The notes below the pieces were generated by a model that ran no database searches, was not told where the DNA came from, and saw only the letters and a list, made by a program, of their open reading frames with translations. DNA of 64,000 bases from an uncultured Sphingobacteriales bacterium (GTDB taxonomy: Bacteria > Bacteroidota > Bacteroidia > Chitinophagales > Chitinophagaceae), in the NCBI GenBank assembly GCA_937991535.1, contig CALKHN010000123.1:44932-108931 (forward strand). The letters run 5' to 3'. The stretch's first letter is position 1; the number at the start of each line of letters is the position of its first letter. Shown here piece by piece: positions 61,552 to 64,000 of this stretch. Position numbers and translations under genes: made by a program.

Positions 61552-63075
61552 ATGAAACAGTTTCTTATTACGCTATCAGGTATCGTTACATTGTTCATTA
61601 TCTCTATTCGGCTGTGTGCACAGGATGCGTCTGCAAAGCGAATAAAAACCATTCTTGTTTTTTTCGATGGACTGCGCCCTGATTATGTAACCCCAGGTAT
61701 TATGCCTAACCTGTATTCCTGGAGGACAACAGGTAGTTATAACCCTGCACACCACAGCATCTTTCCCACATTCACAAGGGTGAACTCGGCAGGTTATGCT
61801 ACCGGATCTTATCCCGGCACCAACGGGCTCATGGGCAATGAGGTATATTTTCCACAGATTGATCCGTTTAAAAGCCTTAATACGGCCCAGGCAGATGTGC
61901 TGGATAAACTGATGACCACAACCGGAGGGCAACTGCTTACGGCAGTCTCGCTCGGTGAAGTGCTGTCGGCGGCAGGACAGCAACTGATGGTATTCAGCAA
62001 TGGCAGCGTAGGGCAGGCATTTTTTCAAAACCACAAGCTAAATGGCGCCGTGATTCATCCCGAATGGATCCGGCCTGTGTCTATTCAGGAGGATGTAACA
62101 AAAAGAGTTGGAGCGCCGCCTCCTTTTGAGGAACTTAATAAGCCACGCCATCAATGGATCACCAATGCACTGATTAGTTACGCTTTGCAGGAAAATGGGC
62201 CATTGGTATCGGCAATATGGTACACTGATCCCGATGAAACGACACATGTAAACGGTATTGGCTCCAGCCTCAGCCTGCAGAGCCTGAGAATTGTTGACGA
62301 ACAGTTCGGTCGCCTCCTTAACAGTTTGCGTGAAGCTGGAAAGCAGGATGCCTTTAATATCATCGTATCCGCCGATCATGGCTTTATTACGCTTAAGGGT
62401 AACACCGATCCTACAGACCTCCTGATCAGGAAAGGCATTAAAGAAAGCTATACATCCGATGACGTTGTATTGGCTGATAATGCCATCTTCGTAAAAAAAC
62501 ACGATACTGCTGTGATTCGACGTATCGTAAATGTATTTCAGCGCGAGCCGTGGGTGGGACCTATATTTACCAGCGCAATAGCGCCCAACAGCGATTTGGG
62601 CTGGGTGCAGGGAACCTTTTCCTTCCAATCCATTCACTGGAACCATCCTCAACGTACAGCCGATATATTACTAAGTGCACATTGGGACGATATGCCGAAT
62701 GAAGCGGGTTATGCAGGTACCAGCTATGCCAAAGGATGGAAAGGCAGTCATGGAGGCATTAGTCCATACGAAATAAATATAGGATTGATTGCAAGAGGTC
62801 CTTCGTTCAAAAAAAAATATACAGGCAAACTACCTTCATCCAATGTTGATATCGTTCCTACTGTCTTATACCTGAACGGATTACCGATACCCTCAAATAT
62901 GGACGGACGGGTATTGCATGAGCTGTTGAAAGATGACAGGCAACAATTATCCATCCCGGTTAAAACAGAGTTGATTACCACATCAGCAGCATGCGACACT
63001 GGTACTTATACAATAGAACTGGAGCGGTCGGTACTGGGGCAGTATCGGTATGTAAATTATGGAAGAAGGAATTGA
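61552..63075 (+). CDS. Secreted nucleotide pyrophosphatase/phosphodiesterase-type hydrolase (alkaline phosphatase superfamily)
   Basis: From the ATG at 61552 (507 residues) a clear Sec signal (MKQFLITLSGIVTLFIISI) leads; an ATG at 61534 overlapping the SusD stop would add six residues. The catalytic Thr lies in HSIFPTFTRVNSAGYATG, the site of NPP-type enzymes. Metal ligands appear in FFDGLRPDY, VSADHGF and GSHGG. No sulfatase C-x-P-x-R site is present. It is coupled to the second SusCD pair, so a phosphodiester- or phosphate-bearing glycan (for instance teichoic-acid-like or phosphorylated mannan) is a plausible target; this is inference. Confidence 0.8.
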   Translation: MKQFLITLSGIVTLFIISIRLCAQDASAKRIKTILVFFDGLRPDYVTPGIMPNLYSWRTTGSYNPAHHSIFPTFTRVNSAGYATGSYPGTNGLMGNEVYFPQIDPFKSLNTAQADVLDKLMTTTGGQLLTAVSLGEVLSAAGQQLMVFSNGSVGQAFFQNHKLNGAVIHPEWIRPVSIQEDVTKRVGAPPPFEELNKPRHQWITNALISYALQENGPLVSAIWYTDPDETTHVNGIGSSLSLQSLRIVDEQFGRLLNSLREAGKQDAFNIIVSADHGFITLKGNTDPTDLLIRKGIKESYTSDDVVLADNAIFVKKHDTAVIRRIVNVFQREPWVGPIFTSAIAPNSDLGWVQGTFSFQSIHWNHPQRTADILLSAHWDDMPNEAGYAGTSYAKGWKGSHGGISPYEINIGLIARGPSFKKKYTGKLPSSNVDIVPTVLYLNGLPIPSNMDGRVLHELLKDDRQQLSIPVKTELITTSAACDTGTYTIELERSVLGQYRYVNYGRRN

Positions 63076-63236
63076 AAAAGAGTCTGGTTGATAATTCCGA
63101 AAAATCCCTAAGTTTGTATCATGCATCGCGCCGCACATAAGAAGACCCGCAAAATGCGTCCTGCGTAGCAGGTCCTGTTCCTGTATTGTCTCTCTCTCTC
63201 TCTTTACTCATTGTTTCATTCATTAAAACGTTTGCT
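63076..63236 (+). promoter_or_regulatory. Leader of the phenylalanine hydroxylase gene with hairpin and (TC)7 repeat
   Basis: CCTGC-GTA-GCAGG (63160-63172) is a short perfect hairpin. A run of seven TC dinucleotides lies at about 63189-63202, 35 bases before the start codon. No clear promoter boxes were found. A length-variable dinucleotide run in a leader can alter expression, but no evidence of that exists here. Confidence 0.4.
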
Positions 63237-63962
63237 ATGCCACAGCAGGATTACAGCGCCTATACGGCTGAGGATCACCATACATGGTCTGTTTTATTCA
63301 GCAGGCAACTCGAAAAAAGCCACAAGGTTGCTTACTCAAATTTCTCACCTGGTTTGCAGCAACTTGATTTCCGCTCCGGCCACATTCCTGATTTTAACCT
63401 CATCAACCAAAAACTGAAAATCCTCACAGGCTGGAAGATTTATGAGGTGCCGGGACTAATTGATAACCGCTTCTTCTTTGAAAAGATGCTGCACCGGGAG
63501 TTCGGAGCAACCACCTGGATCCGAAAACCCGGGCAGCTCGATTATCTCGAAGAGCCCGATATGTTTCATGATGTTTTCGGTCATATTCCGCTGCTAACCG
63601 ACCCGTTGATCTGTAACTTCCTGCACGGGTTGGCTGAGATCGCCATAAAACATACGTATGCCGAAGCCGTTGTTGAAATGCTTGCCAGGCTTTATTGGTA
63701 TACTATTGAGTTTGGTCTTGTGCAGGAGGACGCGAGGCTAAAGATATACGGGGCAGGCATTCTTTCCTCCATTGGGGAAACAGATTTTTGTCTCTCCGCA
63801 AAAGCGAACCGCGTACCGTTCGATATAGAAGCCATTCTTTTAAAACCCGTCATCAAAGACAAATTCCAGGACAGTTATTTTGTACTGGATTCGATGAACC
63901 AGTTGCCGGATTCCCTGCTCGTGATTTCTAAAAAAATCAATGCACTTTCCTATGCGTCCTGA
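63237..63962 (+). CDS. phhA: Phenylalanine 4-monooxygenase
   Basis: A 241-residue cytosolic, pterin-dependent iron enzyme that hydroxylates phenylalanine to tyrosine. The iron ligands are visible as EEPDMFHDVFGHIPLL (two His of the H-x4-H motif) and the Glu of YWYTIEFGLV. The ATG at 63237 is chosen because frames opening upstream translate the TC repeat. Length and fold (helical catalytic domain only, no ACT regulatory domain) fit bacterial phhA. It is downstream of unit 2 but has its own leader, so it is probably independent. The 38 bases after it show nothing recognisable. Confidence 0.92.
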   Translation: MPQQDYSAYTAEDHHTWSVLFSRQLEKSHKVAYSNFSPGLQQLDFRSGHIPDFNLINQKLKILTGWKIYEVPGLIDNRFFFEKMLHREFGATTWIRKPGQLDYLEEPDMFHDVFGHIPLLTDPLICNFLHGLAEIAIKHTYAEAVVEMLARLYWYTIEFGLVQEDARLKIYGAGILSSIGETDFCLSAKANRVPFDIEAILLKPVIKDKFQDSYFVLDSMNQLPDSLLVISKKINALSYAS

Positions 63963-64000
63963 TTATCCGTCCAAATATTTTTCAGACAGGCGTAACTGCT

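Noticed and set aside
63186..63236. N-terminal extension of phenylalanine hydroxylase through the TC run
   Set aside because: A Ser-Leu repeat N-terminus is not known in the family; the ATG at 63237 gives the expected start.

Overview
The window looks like a chromosomal segment of a Bacteroidota bacterium, most probably Chitinophagaceae (inference from gene content; no phylogeny was run). It holds two SusC/SusD pairs with ECF sigma and FecR genes, a TamB/TamA pair in the Bacteroidota arrangement, LytS/LytTR two-component genes, DUF1080 and DUF4382 proteins, many Sec or lipoprotein signals, few Shine-Dalgarno sites, and TTTG / TAnnTTTG type promoters.

Layout. 1-5.5 kb (+): universal stress protein tail, PEP synthase, then a cytoplasmic PAS histidine kinase overlapping a receiver-Crp fusion regulator, with an FNR-like palindrome and promoter in front. 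5.7-8.1 kb: MmcQ/YjbR protein (-) and a secreted sialidase-fold protein (+) whose leader carries a cruciform hairpin. 8.4-15.8 kb (-): tamB-tamA, spaced by one base. 16.3-20 kb (-): Kelch/PKD lipoprotein, vanadium haloperoxidase-like lipoprotein and a small secreted protein; the last two are each broken by an apparent one-base homopolymer deletion. 20.3-26.3 kb (+): LytS-type kinase, a degenerate second kinase without the phospho-acceptor histidine, a LytTR regulator and a TonB-dependent receptor. 26.3-29.2 kb (-): DUF1080, DUF4382 and a GH20-like protein. 29.4-38.5 kb (+): sulfatase, double-SGNH esterase, GH31 glycosidase, hydrolase-SGNH fusion and Gfo/Idh oxidoreductase, which together look like a set for a sulfated, acylated glycan. 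38.6-39.3 kb: tRNA-Pro(UGG) with promoter and terminator, followed by a direct repeat and a truncated IS transposase.

39.3-63 kb is a double polysaccharide-utilisation region. Unit 1 is an esterase (-), then ECF sigma, FecR, STN-bearing SusC, SusD, hydrolase, a truncated PQQ sugar dehydrogenase fused to an MFS remnant, an epimerase, a DapA-like aldolase and a PQQ dehydrogenase with a cytochrome c domain. Unit 2 is an ECF sigma (-) divergent from FecR, SusC (frameshifted at a G7 run), SusD and a secreted phosphodiesterase. Phenylalanine 4-monooxygenase closes the window.

How it may work together (inference): the SusCD porters import oligosaccharides under ECF/FecR control, secreted esterases, sulfatase and glycosidases trim the glycan, and the PQQ dehydrogenase, epimerase and aldolase-like genes suggest an oxidative sugar-acid branch. 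Three genes are broken by what looks like one missing base in a homopolymer. This points either to long-read consensus error or to real slippage, and reads must be checked before any of them is called a pseudogene. No rRNA, CRISPR array or complete mobile element was seen.
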